Assembly (NCBI GenBank): GCA_002368665.1
Contig: DFEK01000005.1
Coordinates: forward strand, 243,037-307,036
From: Lachnospiraceae bacterium UBA3804
GTDB lineage: Bacteria > Bacillota > Clostridia > Lachnospirales > Lachnospiraceae
Direction of reading: 5' to 3'
Length of the DNA: 64,000 nucleotides
The notes below the pieces were generated by a model that was not told the DNA's origin, ran no database searches, and saw nothing but the letters and a program-made list of their open reading frames with translations. Both the position numbers and the translations under genes were made by a program. Positions within the stretch are counted from its first letter, which is position 1. Every line of letters starts with the position of its first letter. Shown here piece after piece: positions 31,213 through 40,030 of the stretch.

Positions 31213-33201
31213 ATGGAAACGATCAGTATTGATATTGAAACCTATTCCGGGAATGACCTGAATAAGTGCGGCGTGTACAAGTATGTTCAGCATCCGGATT
31301 TTGACATATTGCTGTTCGGCTATGCGGTGGACGGCGGCGAGGTTCATGTGGTCGATCTGGCAGCAGGGGAAGAGATCCCGGAAGAGATTGTTGCTTCGTT
31401 GTCGGATGAGGATGTGACTAAATGGGCGTTCAACAGCAACTTTGAACGCATTTGCTTGTCAGAGTGGCTGAGAAGGAACCATCCGGAGCATTTTTCTTCA
31501 TACAGCGTGGAGGGGGATTCGGTCGGTGAGTATCTGGATCCGAGGGGATGGAAGTGTTCCATGATATGGTCCGCGTATATGGGACTGCCGCTATCCCTTG
31601 CCGGCGTAGGTGCGGTGCTGGGTCTGGAAGAACAGAAGCTGAAGGAAGGCAAGGATCTGATCCGGTATTTCTGTGTTCCCTGCAAGCCGACCAAGAGCAA
31701 TGGGGGAAGGACAAGGAACCTGCCGGAGCATGATCCGGAGAAGTGGAATCTGTTCAAGTTTTATAACCGGAGGGATGTGGAAGTGGAGCAGTCCATACAG
31801 AAGAAGCTTCATAACTTTACGGTGCCGGATTTTGTATGGGAAGAGTTCTGGCTGGATCAGGAGATCAATGACAGGGGGATCCTGCTTGACCTGACTTTGG
31901 TGCGGAACGCAATCGCCCTGGATGAGATATCGAAGGATAAGCTGTCGGATGCCATGAAGGATATTACGGAACTGGAGAATCCGAACAGCGTGGCGCAGAT
32001 GAAGCAGTGGCTGTCTGATCAGGGAGTCGAGGCAGAATCCCTGGGCAAGAAGGATGTGGCGAAGATGATTGCTGATGAGGATATCGATGAAGATGTCACC
32101 GAAGCGTTAAGGCTCCGGCAGCAGCTGGCAAAATCATCCGTGAAGAAATACCAGGCGATGCAGACGGCGGTATGCAATGACGGCAGGGCGAGGGGTATGT
32201 TCCAGTTCTACGGAGCCAACCGGTCAGGCAGATGGGCGGGACGCATCATTCAGCTGCAGAACCTTCCTCAGAACCACATGGATGATCTGGAACAGGCCAG
32301 AGGACTTGTAAGGAATGGGGATTATGAAGCGCTGTCCATGCTTTATGACTCTGTGCCTAATGTCCTGTCGGAACTGATCCGGACAGCGTTTGTTGCCGGG
32401 GATGGGAATAAGTTCTGTGTGGCGGATTTCTCCGCGATCGAGGCGAGGGTGCTGTCCTGGCTTGCCGGGGAGCAGTGGAGGACGGATGTATTCGTGAACA
32501 ATGGAGATATCTATTGCGCATCAGCTTCGGCGATGTTCGGCGTTCCGGTGGAAAAGCATGGTCAGAATGCGGAACTGCGGCAGAAGGGTAAGATTGCGGA
32601 ACTGGCTCTGGGTTACGGCGGTTCTGTCGGAGCCTTGAAGTCGATGGGAGCGATAGAGATGGGACTTACGGAAGAGGAACTTCAGCCTTTGGTTGATTCC
32701 TGGCGGTCTGCGAATCCGAACATTGTGAGGTTCTGGTGGGATGTTGACCGGGCGGTGAAGAAGGCGGTGAAACAGAGGGAGCCGTCAGAATTAAAAGGGA
32801 TCCGCTTTGAATGCCGGAGCGGGATGCTGTTCATTACTCTGCCCTCCGGGAGAAGGCTTGCCTATGTGAAGCCGAGAATGGGTGAGAACCGGTTCGGCGG
32901 TGAGTCCGTGACCTATGAAGGCGTGGGCGGCACAAAGAAATGGGAGCGGATCGAGAGTTACGGTCCGAAGTTCGTGGAGAATATCGTGCAGGCGATATCC
33001 AGGGATATTCTTTGCTATGCCATGAGGACGCTGTCGCACTGCCGTATCTGCGCCCATGTGCATGATGAACTGATCATCGAGATCAGGAAGGATGCTTCCC
33101 TTGCGGCGATCTGTGAGCAGATGGGCAGGACGCCGCCCTGGGCGGAAGACCTGGTCTTAAGAGCCGATGGGTATGAAACGCAGTTTTACAAAAAAGATTA
33201 G
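31213..33201 (+). CDS. Phage family A DNA polymerase
   Basis: A 662-residue replicative polymerase. The N-terminal 3'-5' exonuclease begins with SIDIETYSG (catalytic Asp and Glu). The palm carries motif A DFSAIEARVLSWLAGE (residues about 402-417), a finger region with QKGKIAELALGYGGSVGA and motif C HVHDELIIE near 615. It is shorter than Pol I because the 5'-3' exonuclease is absent, as in other phages of this type. It is followed by the second copy of the two-hairpin leader element. Confidence 0.93.
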   Translation: METISIDIETYSGNDLNKCGVYKYVQHPDFDILLFGYAVDGGEVHVVDLAAGEEIPEEIVASLSDEDVTKWAFNSNFERICLSEWLRRNHPEHFSSYSVEGDSVGEYLDPRGWKCSMIWSAYMGLPLSLAGVGAVLGLEEQKLKEGKDLIRYFCVPCKPTKSNGGRTRNLPEHDPEKWNLFKFYNRRDVEVEQSIQKKLHNFTVPDFVWEEFWLDQEINDRGILLDLTLVRNAIALDEISKDKLSDAMKDITELENPNSVAQMKQWLSDQGVEAESLGKKDVAKMIADEDIDEDVTEALRLRQQLAKSSVKKYQAMQTAVCNDGRARGMFQFYGANRSGRWAGRIIQLQNLPQNHMDDLEQARGLVRNGDYEALSMLYDSVPNVLSELIRTAFVAGDGNKFCVADFSAIEARVLSWLAGEQWRTDVFVNNGDIYCASASAMFGVPVEKHGQNAELRQKGKIAELALGYGGSVGALKSMGAIEMGLTEEELQPLVDSWRSANPNIVRFWWDVDRAVKKAVKQREPSELKGIRFECRSGMLFITLPSGRRLAYVKPRMGENRFGGESVTYEGVGGTKKWERIESYGPKFVENIVQAISRDILCYAMRTLSHCRICAHVHDELIIEIRKDASLAAICEQMGRTPPWAEDLVLRADGYETQFYKKD

Positions 33202-33204
33202 AAA

Positions 33205-33249
33205 TTTTCGGGAGAGGGTAAAAATCCTCTCCTTTTCGTTGCCTGTGAC
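33205..33249 (+). repeat. Phage leader element, copy 2
   Basis: TTTTC, stem GGAGAGG / CCTCTCC around GTAAAAAT, then TTTTCGTTGCCTGTGAC identical to copy 1 at 28548-28591. A second hairpin TGAAGG / CCTTCA follows at 33250-33270. It lies 4 bases after the polymerase stop and before the antirepressor gene. Confidence 0.75.
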
Positions 33250-33300
33250 TTGAAGGGAATAGGTCCTTCACCAAATTCATTTTACAGGAGGGTAATTCAT

Positions 33301-34086
33301 ATGAGTGAGTTACAGGTATTCAACAATGCGGAATTTGGCTCTGTCCGCAGCCTCATGGTCAATGGTGAGCCGTATTTTGTCGGTAAGGATGTAGCTGATA
33401 TTCTCGGATACCAAAACGGTAGTCGAGATGTAAACAGGCATGTTGATGAAGAGGATCGTCAGAAGATCATGGTATTTGACGGCAATCAGGACAAGGAAAC
33501 GATCATCATCAACGAGTCCGGTCTGTACAGCCTGATCCTTTCCAGCAAGCTTCCTTCCGCAAAGCGTTTCAAGAGATGGGTGACTTCCGAGGTCCTTCCA
33601 GCGATAAGGAAGCACGGCGTGTTCGTGATGGATGACATTGTGAACAACACGGATGCCCTGATTGAGGCACTTCAGGCTTTCAAGGCGGAACGCCTGCAGA
33701 GGATGGCTCTGGAGGAAGAGAACGCCGTACAGAAACAGCAGCTTGTGGAGATGAAGCCGAAAGCAAGCTATTACGATGTGGTTCTGAACAGCCCGGATCT
33801 GGTTTCCATTACCGAAATCGCAAAGGATTACGGGTGGAGCGCAAAGAAGATGAACGAGTATCTGCATGTCCACGGTATCCAGTTCAAGCAGGGCGGCAGG
33901 ATCTGGATACTCTATCAGAAGTATGCGGAGATGGGGCTGACAAGCACAAAGACGCATACCTATCCGGATAATAACGGAACGATCCACACGAAGGTGCATA
34001 CCTATTGGACGCAGAAGGGAAGGCTTTTCATCTATGACCTGTTAAAGGGAAAAGGGATCCTTCCCATGATCGAACAGGAGGGATAA
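33301..34086 (+). CDS. Phage antirepressor, BRO-N and KilAC domains
   Basis: A 261-residue DNA-binding protein. The BRO-N domain covers about residues 1-110 (MVNGEPYFVGKDVADILGYQ, then FKRWVTSEVLPAIRKHG). A coiled segment follows, and the KilAC domain covers about 150-261 (SVSITEIAKDYGWSAKKMNE-type helix-turn-helix, here LVSITEIAKDYGWSAKKM). ATG 33301 is chosen for its GGAGGG. Such proteins counter the phage repressor during induction. No CI-type repressor gene was recognised in this window. Confidence 0.9.
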   Translation: MSELQVFNNAEFGSVRSLMVNGEPYFVGKDVADILGYQNGSRDVNRHVDEEDRQKIMVFDGNQDKETIIINESGLYSLILSSKLPSAKRFKRWVTSEVLPAIRKHGVFVMDDIVNNTDALIEALQAFKAERLQRMALEEENAVQKQQLVEMKPKASYYDVVLNSPDLVSITEIAKDYGWSAKKMNEYLHVHGIQFKQGGRIWILYQKYAEMGLTSTKTHTYPDNNGTIHTKVHTYWTQKGRLFIYDLLKGKGILPMIEQEG

Positions 34087-34090
34087 AGCG

Positions 34091-34522
34091 ATGGTCAGTA
34101 TGTATAACAGCGAGGGTTATAAGGATCCTGTGGTATACGAGGCACTGACCAGAGTTGAGGCGGAAGAGCGTGCAGCTAGGGCGGCTGCCGCTTACCGCCC
34201 TTTGGTCTATATATGCTCTCCGTATGCCGGGGATATTGAGAAGAATACCTACAGGGCAAGGGCGTTTTCCAGATTCGCGGTGGAGAAGAAATATATTCCG
34301 ATCGCACCGCATCTTTTATGTCCGCAGTACCTGAATGAGGAAACGGAAAGATGGCTGGGGCTGAAAATGGGAATCGTGTTCATGGGAAAGTGCGAAGAGA
34401 TCTGGGTATTCGGCGATGTGGTTTCCGAGGGCATGGCTGCTGAGATCGACAAGGCAAAAAGGATGAGGAAGAAGATCCGGTATTTCACGGATGACCTGCA
34501 GGAGAAGGAGGGAATGGTTTGA
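34091..34522 (+). CDS. DUF4406 family protein (nucleoside deoxyribosyltransferase-like)
   Basis: A 143-residue protein. LVYICSPYAGDIEKNTYRAR and GMAAEIDKAKRMRKKI are the start and end blocks of DUF4406, related to nucleoside 2-deoxyribosyltransferases. In phages it may adjust nucleotide pools or base composition; activity is not proven. The first 35 residues, Ala/Glu rich, are a lead-in. Its stop overlaps the VapE gene start (ATGA). Confidence 0.83.
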   Translation: MVSMYNSEGYKDPVVYEALTRVEAEERAARAAAAYRPLVYICSPYAGDIEKNTYRARAFSRFAVEKKYIPIAPHLLCPQYLNEETERWLGLKMGIVFMGKCEEIWVFGDVVSEGMAAEIDKAKRMRKKIRYFTDDLQEKEGMV

Positions 34523-36846
34523 TGAAGATAGCGTATGGCAATTCCCGTATGGAGAAGAAATGGAAGAACAACGATATCTCCTGGGATGATTTCTGCAAAA
34601 GGGTCAGCACCACGCAGACCACTACGGAAACGGTCGAGGAATACAGGAAGATGACGAAGCCGCAGCAGGACAGCATCAAGGATGTGGGCGGTTTTGTCGG
34701 CGGTCACTTAAGGGGCGGCAGGAGAAAGACCGGAACGGTGCTTTGCCGTTCTATGCTGACGCTGGATATGGACCACGGTACGCCGGATGTCCTGGATGAA
34801 CTGTCTATGTTCAATTCCCATGAGATGTGCATTTATTCCACGCACAAGCATACCCCGGAGGCTCCGAGGCTCAGGCTGATCATGCCGCTGAAAAGGGATG
34901 TTTCCGAAGATGAGTATCCGGCTCTTGCGAGGAAGGTGGCGCAGGAGATCGGCATGGATATGTTTGACGACACCACTTATCAGCCGCACAGGCTGATGTA
35001 CTGGCCTTCCACTTCAAGCAACGGCGAGTATGTCTATAAGGTCATGGACGGCGATGTCCTGGATCCGGATTACTATCTGGGCCTTTATGACGACTGGCAT
35101 GATGCTTCCACATGGCCGGTATCGTCCAGGGAGTCGGAGGCGGTGCAGAGGTCAGCAAAGCAGCAGGCGGATCCCCTGACAAAGACCGGAGTGGTCGGGG
35201 CGTTCTGCCGGACATATTCGATCAGGGAAGCGATAGAGAAATTTCTGCCGGATGTGTATGAGCCGTCAGCAATGGAAGGAAGGTATGACTATATACCGGC
35301 TGACAGTTCTGCAGGCGTGACCATCATTGATGAGAAGTTTTCCTATAGCTTCCACGCAACGGATCCGGCCTGCGGGCAGCTGCTGAATGCTTTTGATGTG
35401 GTGAGAGTCCATAAGTTCCCGGATGATGATCCGAAAAAGTCCTTCAATGCTATGGCGGAGTTTTCCGTGTCGGATGAACAGGTGAAGCTTCGCATCTTTG
35501 AAGAGAAGCAGCAGGCAGCGGCGGAGGAATTTGACGAAGAGGATCCGGATGGCTGGAAGAAGCAGCTGCAGTATGAGAAGCGGAGCATGGAACTGAAGAA
35601 TAACCTCCACAATATCACGCTGATCATGCAGAACGATGAGAACCTGAAAGGCATTGTGTTCAACCAGTTGGCTGACGGTATGGAGATCAAGGGCAAAGTC
35701 CCGTGGTCGCATCCGGCGAAGTTCTGGCGGGATGCTGATGACGCACAGCTGATCTGTTATGTGGATGCGGCTTATGGGACATTTTCTGCCAGAAATTATG
35801 ATATTGCGGTTGCGAAGGTCGTGGATGACCGGTCCTATCATCCGATCAGGGAGTTTTTCGAGTCCCTGCCGGAGTGGGACGGGATTGAGAGGGTGGATAC
35901 GCTGCTCATCGATTATCTGGGAGCCGAGGATTCGCCTTATGTCAGGGCGGTCACGAGGAAGGAACTGTGTGCCGCTTATGTCCGTGTGCATAAGCCGGGA
36001 GTGAAGTTTGACACCATGATCGTCTTGAACGGAGATCAGGGGATCGGAAAAAGCACGCTGATCGCGAAGCTTGGCGGAGAGTGGTATTCCGACAGCCTGA
36101 ACCTTTCGGATATGAACGACAAGACGGCGGCGGAGAAGCTGCAGGGTTACTGGATCATGGAGATCGGCGAACTTGCCGGCATGAAGAAGGCGGATCTGGA
36201 CAAGGTGAAGGCTTTTATTTCAAGGCAGGATGACAAGTACAGGGCGAGTTTCGGCAGAAGGGTGACGCCGCATCCGAGGCAGTGCGTGTTCTTTGGCACC
36301 ACCAACAGCCAGAACGGGTATCTGAGGGACATTACCGGCAACAGGCGTTACTGGAATGTGAAGGTGCCGGGGAATGGCAAGCGCAAGCCCTGGGAACTGG
36401 ATGAGGATACCGTGAAGCAGATCTGGGCGGAAACTGTCGTGTATGCCAAGGCCGGGGAGAAGCTGTATCTTCCGCCGGAGCTTGAGGACTATGCCAAGGA
36501 AGAGCAGCGGGCGGCGATGGAGCGTGATGACCGGGAAGGCTTGGTGCAGGAATACCTGGATATGATGCTTCCGGACAACTGGGATTCGATGGATGTCTAT
36601 AAGCGCAGGGAATATGTGCGTGACGCGGATGATCCGATGCGCCCGATAGGCAATGTCCGCAGGATGGAAGTATCCAACATGGAGATCTGGTGTGAATGCT
36701 TCGGAAAGCCCAAAGAAGATATGAAGCCTTCGGACAGTTATGCCCTGTCAGCCATTATGGAGAGAATGGACGGCTGGAGCAAGACCGGGAAGGCGAGGGT
36801 GCTTCCCATTTACGGCAAGCAGAGGATATACAGGCGTGATGAATAA
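34522..36846 (+). CDS. Virulence-associated E (VapE) family primase/helicase
   Basis: A 774-residue replication protein. The N-terminal primase-like part (about 60-170) has LTLDMDHGTPDVLDEL with acidic residues. The C-terminal SF3/VapE-type helicase has Walker A NGDQGIGKSTL (residues about 506-516), GYWIMEIGELAGMKKADLDK as Walker B region, and FFGTTNSQNGYLRDITGNRR as sensor and arginine motif. The start ATG 34522 overlaps the DUF4406 stop. It likely loads at the phage origin; palindromes lie just after it. Confidence 0.9.
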   Translation: MKIAYGNSRMEKKWKNNDISWDDFCKRVSTTQTTTETVEEYRKMTKPQQDSIKDVGGFVGGHLRGGRRKTGTVLCRSMLTLDMDHGTPDVLDELSMFNSHEMCIYSTHKHTPEAPRLRLIMPLKRDVSEDEYPALARKVAQEIGMDMFDDTTYQPHRLMYWPSTSSNGEYVYKVMDGDVLDPDYYLGLYDDWHDASTWPVSSRESEAVQRSAKQQADPLTKTGVVGAFCRTYSIREAIEKFLPDVYEPSAMEGRYDYIPADSSAGVTIIDEKFSYSFHATDPACGQLLNAFDVVRVHKFPDDDPKKSFNAMAEFSVSDEQVKLRIFEEKQQAAAEEFDEEDPDGWKKQLQYEKRSMELKNNLHNITLIMQNDENLKGIVFNQLADGMEIKGKVPWSHPAKFWRDADDAQLICYVDAAYGTFSARNYDIAVAKVVDDRSYHPIREFFESLPEWDGIERVDTLLIDYLGAEDSPYVRAVTRKELCAAYVRVHKPGVKFDTMIVLNGDQGIGKSTLIAKLGGEWYSDSLNLSDMNDKTAAEKLQGYWIMEIGELAGMKKADLDKVKAFISRQDDKYRASFGRRVTPHPRQCVFFGTTNSQNGYLRDITGNRRYWNVKVPGNGKRKPWELDEDTVKQIWAETVVYAKAGEKLYLPPELEDYAKEEQRAAMERDDREGLVQEYLDMMLPDNWDSMDVYKRREYVRDADDPMRPIGNVRRMEVSNMEIWCECFGKPKEDMKPSDSYALSAIMERMDGWSKTGKARVLPIYGKQRIYRRDE

Positions 36847-36862
36847 GGTGGAACAGGCTATG

Positions 36863-37018
36863 GGAACGGAACAGAATCTTGTTCCGTTCCTAACGGGTTG
36901 TTCCGGGATAAAGCCTTATTACAAGGGCGGTTTGGAAGAGAAATGGAACAGGATAACAAGATTTTCTTAATAGAACAAATAAATGGTGTTTTTGAAAGAA
37001 ATCAGGTGTGCGTAACGC
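36863..37018. repeat. Cluster of GGAACA/TGTTCC repeats and palindromes, candidate origin or operator
   Basis: A perfect 11-bp palindrome GGAACGGAACA / TGTTCCGTTCC (36863-36873 and 36880-36890) sits among further GGAACA and TGTTCC hexamers near 36850, 36898 and 36944. A second palindrome GTGCGT / ACGCAC lies at 37007-37018. The 36847-37073 gap between VapE and VRR-NUC holds no credible gene. Confidence 0.55.
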
Positions 37019-37073
37019 ACATATATACGCGCGTAAAGGATTTTCTGTGCCGTTGTTCCATGACGGAGGACAT

Positions 37074-37355
37074 ATGAGAGAAAAAACAGTAGAGCAGAAA
37101 CTTGTGAGGGCGGTGAAAGCGGCAGGCGGTATCTGTCCGAAGTGGGTAGCGCCGGGATTCGATGGGATGCCGGACAGGATTGTGCTTTTACCGGATGGGA
37201 GGATGGGATTTGTGGAAGTAAAGGCTCCTGGGAAGAAGGCGAGGCCATTGCAGAAGTCAAGGCATGAGCTGCTGAGGTCTTTGGGGTTCAGAGTGTATGT
37301 GCTGGACAACCCGGAGCAGATTGGAGGGATCATTGATGAGATACGAACCACATGA
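37074..37355 (+). CDS. VRR-NUC domain nuclease
   Basis: A 93-residue single-domain nuclease of the PD-(D/E)XK superfamily. EQKLVRAVKAAGG, then GMPDRIVLLPDGRMGFVEVK with the catalytic Asp, Glu and Lys, and QKSRHELLRSLGF at the end match phage VRR-NUC proteins. It overlaps the helicase gene by 20 bases. Pairing with an SNF2-type helicase is a standard phage replication module, likely for branched DNA. Confidence 0.9.
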   Translation: MREKTVEQKLVRAVKAAGGICPKWVAPGFDGMPDRIVLLPDGRMGFVEVKAPGKKARPLQKSRHELLRSLGFRVYVLDNPEQIGGIIDEIRTT

Positions 37356-38709
37356 TTATCAGGTCTATGCGGCGGAATATATCAAGCGGCATGATGTGGC
37401 GGCGGTGCTATTGGAATGCGGGCTTGGGAAGACTTCCATTACGCTGACCGCGATAAATGACCTGATGTTTGACAGCTTCGAGATCCATAAGGTGCTTGTG
37501 ATAGCGCCGATAAGGGTAGCGAAGATGAGCTGGCCTGATGAGATCGAGAAATGGGACCATATTTCCGACCTGAAATACAGTGTGGCGGTCGGCACCGAAG
37601 CTGAGAGGATAAAAGCGCTGGAAACACCGGCAGACATTTATCTGATCAACCGGGAGAATGTGCAGTGGCTTGTGGAAAAGAGCGGCCTGCCGTTTGACTA
37701 CGATATGGTGGTCGTGGATGAACTGTCATCTTTCAAAAACTGGCAGGCAAAGAGGTTTAAGGCACTGATGAAGGTAAGACCGAGGGTGAAAAGGGTCGTG
37801 GGACTGACCGGAACGCCTTCAAGCAACGGGCTTATGGATCTGTTTGCGGAATATAAGATCCTGGACATGGGGCAGCGGCTTGGAAGGTTTATCGGGCAGT
37901 ACCGGAACGCCTATTTTAAGCCGGATAAGACGAACGGTCATATCGTGTACAGCTACAAGCTTCTGCCGGGAGCGGAGGATGCCATTTATGACAGGATTTC
38001 CGATATCACGATCTCCATGAAGTCGGCTGACCACATCAAAATGCCGGAACTGGTCAATTCGAGGTATATGGTGCGTCTGGATAAAAAAGAGTACCTGAAA
38101 TATGTGCGGATGAGCCAGGATCTTCTGCTGAAGCTGCCGAAGGGAGAAGTGACAGCTGCGAACGCTGCGGCATTGTCCGGGAAGCTGACACAGATGGCGA
38201 ACGGGGCAGTTTATTCCGATGACGGGGATTATGAGAAGATCCATGACCGGAAACTGGATGCTCTGGAAGATATTATCGAGTCAGCGAACGGAAAGCCGGT
38301 GCTTGTGGCGTACTGGTATCAGCATGATCTTGACCGGATACAGGAAAGGCTCACGGAACTGAAGGTTGATTTTGTCAGACTGGATAAAGAGCAGAATATC
38401 CGCAGGTGGAATAAAGGCGATGTCCCTGTGGGGCTTATCCATCCGGCATCTGCAGGTCACGGACTCAACTTACAGAGCGGTGGAAATATCCTTGTATGGT
38501 TCGGGCTTACATGGAGCCTGGAACTGTATCAGCAGACGGTGGCGAGGCTTTGGAGGCAGGGTCAGGAAAATACCGTGTCCGTGATCCATATCATAGCGGC
38601 AAAGACGATCGATGAGCGGATCATGAATGCTCTGGAAACAAAAGACCATACGCAGTCGGCATTGATCGAAGCAGTAAAAGCGGAGGTAGGTGCCTATGGC
38701 GGGAAATAA
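37336..38709 (+). CDS. SNF2/DEAD-like phage helicase
   Basis: A 457-residue superfamily 2 ATPase. Motif I is LLECGLGKTSIT (residues about 25-36), motif II is VVVDELSSFKN, motif III is GLTGTPSSNG, and motif VI is TVARLWRQGQENTV in the C-terminal lobe. The single-domain SNF2 layout is usual for siphoviruses. ATG 37336 has GGAGGG upstream. It is translated in overlap with VRR-NUC and the next small gene. Confidence 0.92.
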   Translation: MRYEPHDYQVYAAEYIKRHDVAAVLLECGLGKTSITLTAINDLMFDSFEIHKVLVIAPIRVAKMSWPDEIEKWDHISDLKYSVAVGTEAERIKALETPADIYLINRENVQWLVEKSGLPFDYDMVVVDELSSFKNWQAKRFKALMKVRPRVKRVVGLTGTPSSNGLMDLFAEYKILDMGQRLGRFIGQYRNAYFKPDKTNGHIVYSYKLLPGAEDAIYDRISDITISMKSADHIKMPELVNSRYMVRLDKKEYLKYVRMSQDLLLKLPKGEVTAANAAALSGKLTQMANGAVYSDDGDYEKIHDRKLDALEDIIESANGKPVLVAYWYQHDLDRIQERLTELKVDFVRLDKEQNIRRWNKGDVPVGLIHPASAGHGLNLQSGGNILVWFGLTWSLELYQQTVARLWRQGQENTVSVIHIIAAKTIDERIMNALETKDHTQSALIEAVKAEVGAYGGK

Positions 38710-39070
38710 AAATCTGGCAGAGGATCCGTATGAGCGATTGGCGAATGCAATCATTCTGCAGGCGGTCGCTGATTACAGGGTGGTGCTTAAGAAGATCAAG
38801 GCTTATCCGAAGAACCGGCAGGCAATAGATGAGGCTTTGGAGATAGAGAGGTTTTTCCGGAGTGGCTGGTATCAGCAGCTTACATCCGTGGACGGGGAGT
38901 ATTTGATCCGAAGGCTTCAGGAAGAGATAAGACAATCAAAGTCAATCAGAGTCAAAAGATGCCAATCCGAGGGAAACACAAATACTCTATCGGAGGTAGC
39001 TTATGAACAAAAAACAGAACGCCGCAAAGAAGTATCTGTCCCAGGCTTTCGGACTGAACCAGAGGATTGA
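38696..39070 (+). CDS. Phage protein of unknown function
   Basis: A 124-residue helical protein beginning 14 bases before the helicase stop, with GGAGGTAGG upstream. Residues about 10-85 look like a folded unit (LANAIILQAVADYRVVLKKI, then EALEIERFFRSGWYQQLT). The last 40 residues are basic and overlap the DUF1492 gene by 68 bases. Similar small genes often sit between helicase and DUF1492 in Clostridial phages. Confidence 0.65.
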   Translation: MAGNKNLAEDPYERLANAIILQAVADYRVVLKKIKAYPKNRQAIDEALEIERFFRSGWYQQLTSVDGEYLIRRLQEEIRQSKSIRVKRCQSEGNTNTLSEVAYEQKTERRKEVSVPGFRTEPED

Positions 39071-39434
39071 GAGCAAGATCGATCAGATAGCGGTCTTGAA
39101 TGATCTGGCCACCAAGGCAACGGTGACATATTCGGATATGCCGAAGAGCCCGAACAGGGATGGATCCAGAATGGAAGACGCCATTATCAAAATCATTGAT
39201 CTGGAATCCGAGATCAATAAGGACATGATGAAGCTGGTGGAACTGAAGAAGGATATCATCCGCAGGGTAAAAGCTGTGGAGAGTGCAGAACTTCAGACGA
39301 TACTGGAACTCAGATATCTGTCCTATATGAGATGGGAAGAGATCGCAATCGAACTTGGATACGGAATCGATAATGTCTATTACTTGCATAGAAAAGCTTT
39401 GGATGAGATTGAGATTCCGGAAACTTTACAGTAA
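39003..39434 (+). CDS. DUF1492/ArpU-like late regulator
   Basis: A 143-residue protein. The N-terminal half is coiled (NQRIESKIDQIAVLND), and the C-terminal 55 residues form a sigma region 4-like helix-turn-helix (LELRYLSYMRWEEIAIELGY, then VYYLHRKALDEI). DUF1492 and ArpU proteins sit just before the packaging genes in many phages and are thought to switch on late transcription, which fits its place here. Confidence 0.82.
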   Translation: MNKKQNAAKKYLSQAFGLNQRIESKIDQIAVLNDLATKATVTYSDMPKSPNRDGSRMEDAIIKIIDLESEINKDMMKLVELKKDIIRRVKAVESAELQTILELRYLSYMRWEEIAIELGYGIDNVYYLHRKALDEIEIPETLQ

Positions 39435-39553
39435 ATTCAAGTACATTCCAGTAAGCCTATGTGATAATGTTAAGATGGCAAAAGCGAAAGATGAGGAAGC
39501 CGTTGTGGAGGAATCTGCAGCGGCTTTTTCCGTGGACGAAAGAAGGTGGACAG

Positions 39554-39925
39554 ATGCCGAGAAAACCGAAGAAGCCGTGCGCTTATCCGGGCTGTCCCAA
39601 CCTTACGGAAGGGAGATACTGTCCGGAACACCAGAGCAAAGTGAACAGTGAGTATGAGAAGTATGGGAGAGATCCTAGAACAAAGAAGCGTTACGGAAGA
39701 GCGTGGAAAAGGATCCGTGATAAGTATGTGCAGGAGCATCCGTTCTGTGAACTGTGCTTCCAGCGTGGAGTGATCGTTCCTGTGGAAGAAGTTCATCATA
39801 AGAAGCCGCTGAGTGAAGGTGGTACGCACGATAGGAGCAATCTGATCGCGCTGTGCAAGTCGTGTCACTCGCGCATACATGCAGAGAGGGGAGACCGATG
39901 GGGAAAGCACCCGGAGGGGGAGTGA
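39554..39925 (+). CDS. Phage HNH endonuclease
   Basis: A 123-residue nuclease. CAYPGCPNL near the N-terminus and CELCFQRGV, then VHHKKPLSEGGTHDRSNLIA, LCKSCHSRIHAE show the HNH fold with two zinc-knuckle cysteine pairs. ATG 39554 has GAAGGTGG upstream. Encoded just before the small terminase gene, it matches the HNH proteins that assist cos cleavage in HK97-like phages. Confidence 0.92.
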   Translation: MPRKPKKPCAYPGCPNLTEGRYCPEHQSKVNSEYEKYGRDPRTKKRYGRAWKRIRDKYVQEHPFCELCFQRGVIVPVEEVHHKKPLSEGGTHDRSNLIALCKSCHSRIHAERGDRWGKHPEGE

Positions 39926-40030
39926 AAATCCCCACGCGTATGTTTCCCAGGGAACGGCGCGGGGGTCACACGCACAAAAACAAGAAATCAAACGGGGTAT
40001 TACCCCGGCAGGGAATTGAGGTGAAGGAAA
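39926..40030. other. Gap between HNH and small terminase genes, candidate cos site
   Basis: A 105-base GC-rich stretch between the two genes where cohesive-end sites lie in HK97-like phages. It includes GGAACGGCGCGGGGG and a short inverted pair GGGGTA / TACCCC. The cut site itself cannot be read from the sequence. Confidence 0.35.

Noticed and set aside
33310..33999. 229-codon open frame on the minus strand inside the antirepressor gene
   Set aside because: It is the reverse of a well-supported BRO-N/KilAC gene, has no ribosome binding site and no recognisable protein features.
35266..35991. 241-codon minus-strand frame across the VapE gene
   Set aside because: Shadow of the helicase coding region without any start signal.
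39475..39651. Small plus-strand frame starting MAKAKDEE before and inside the HNH gene
   Set aside because: Overlaps the HNH gene out of frame, has no good ribosome binding site, and codes for nothing recognisable.
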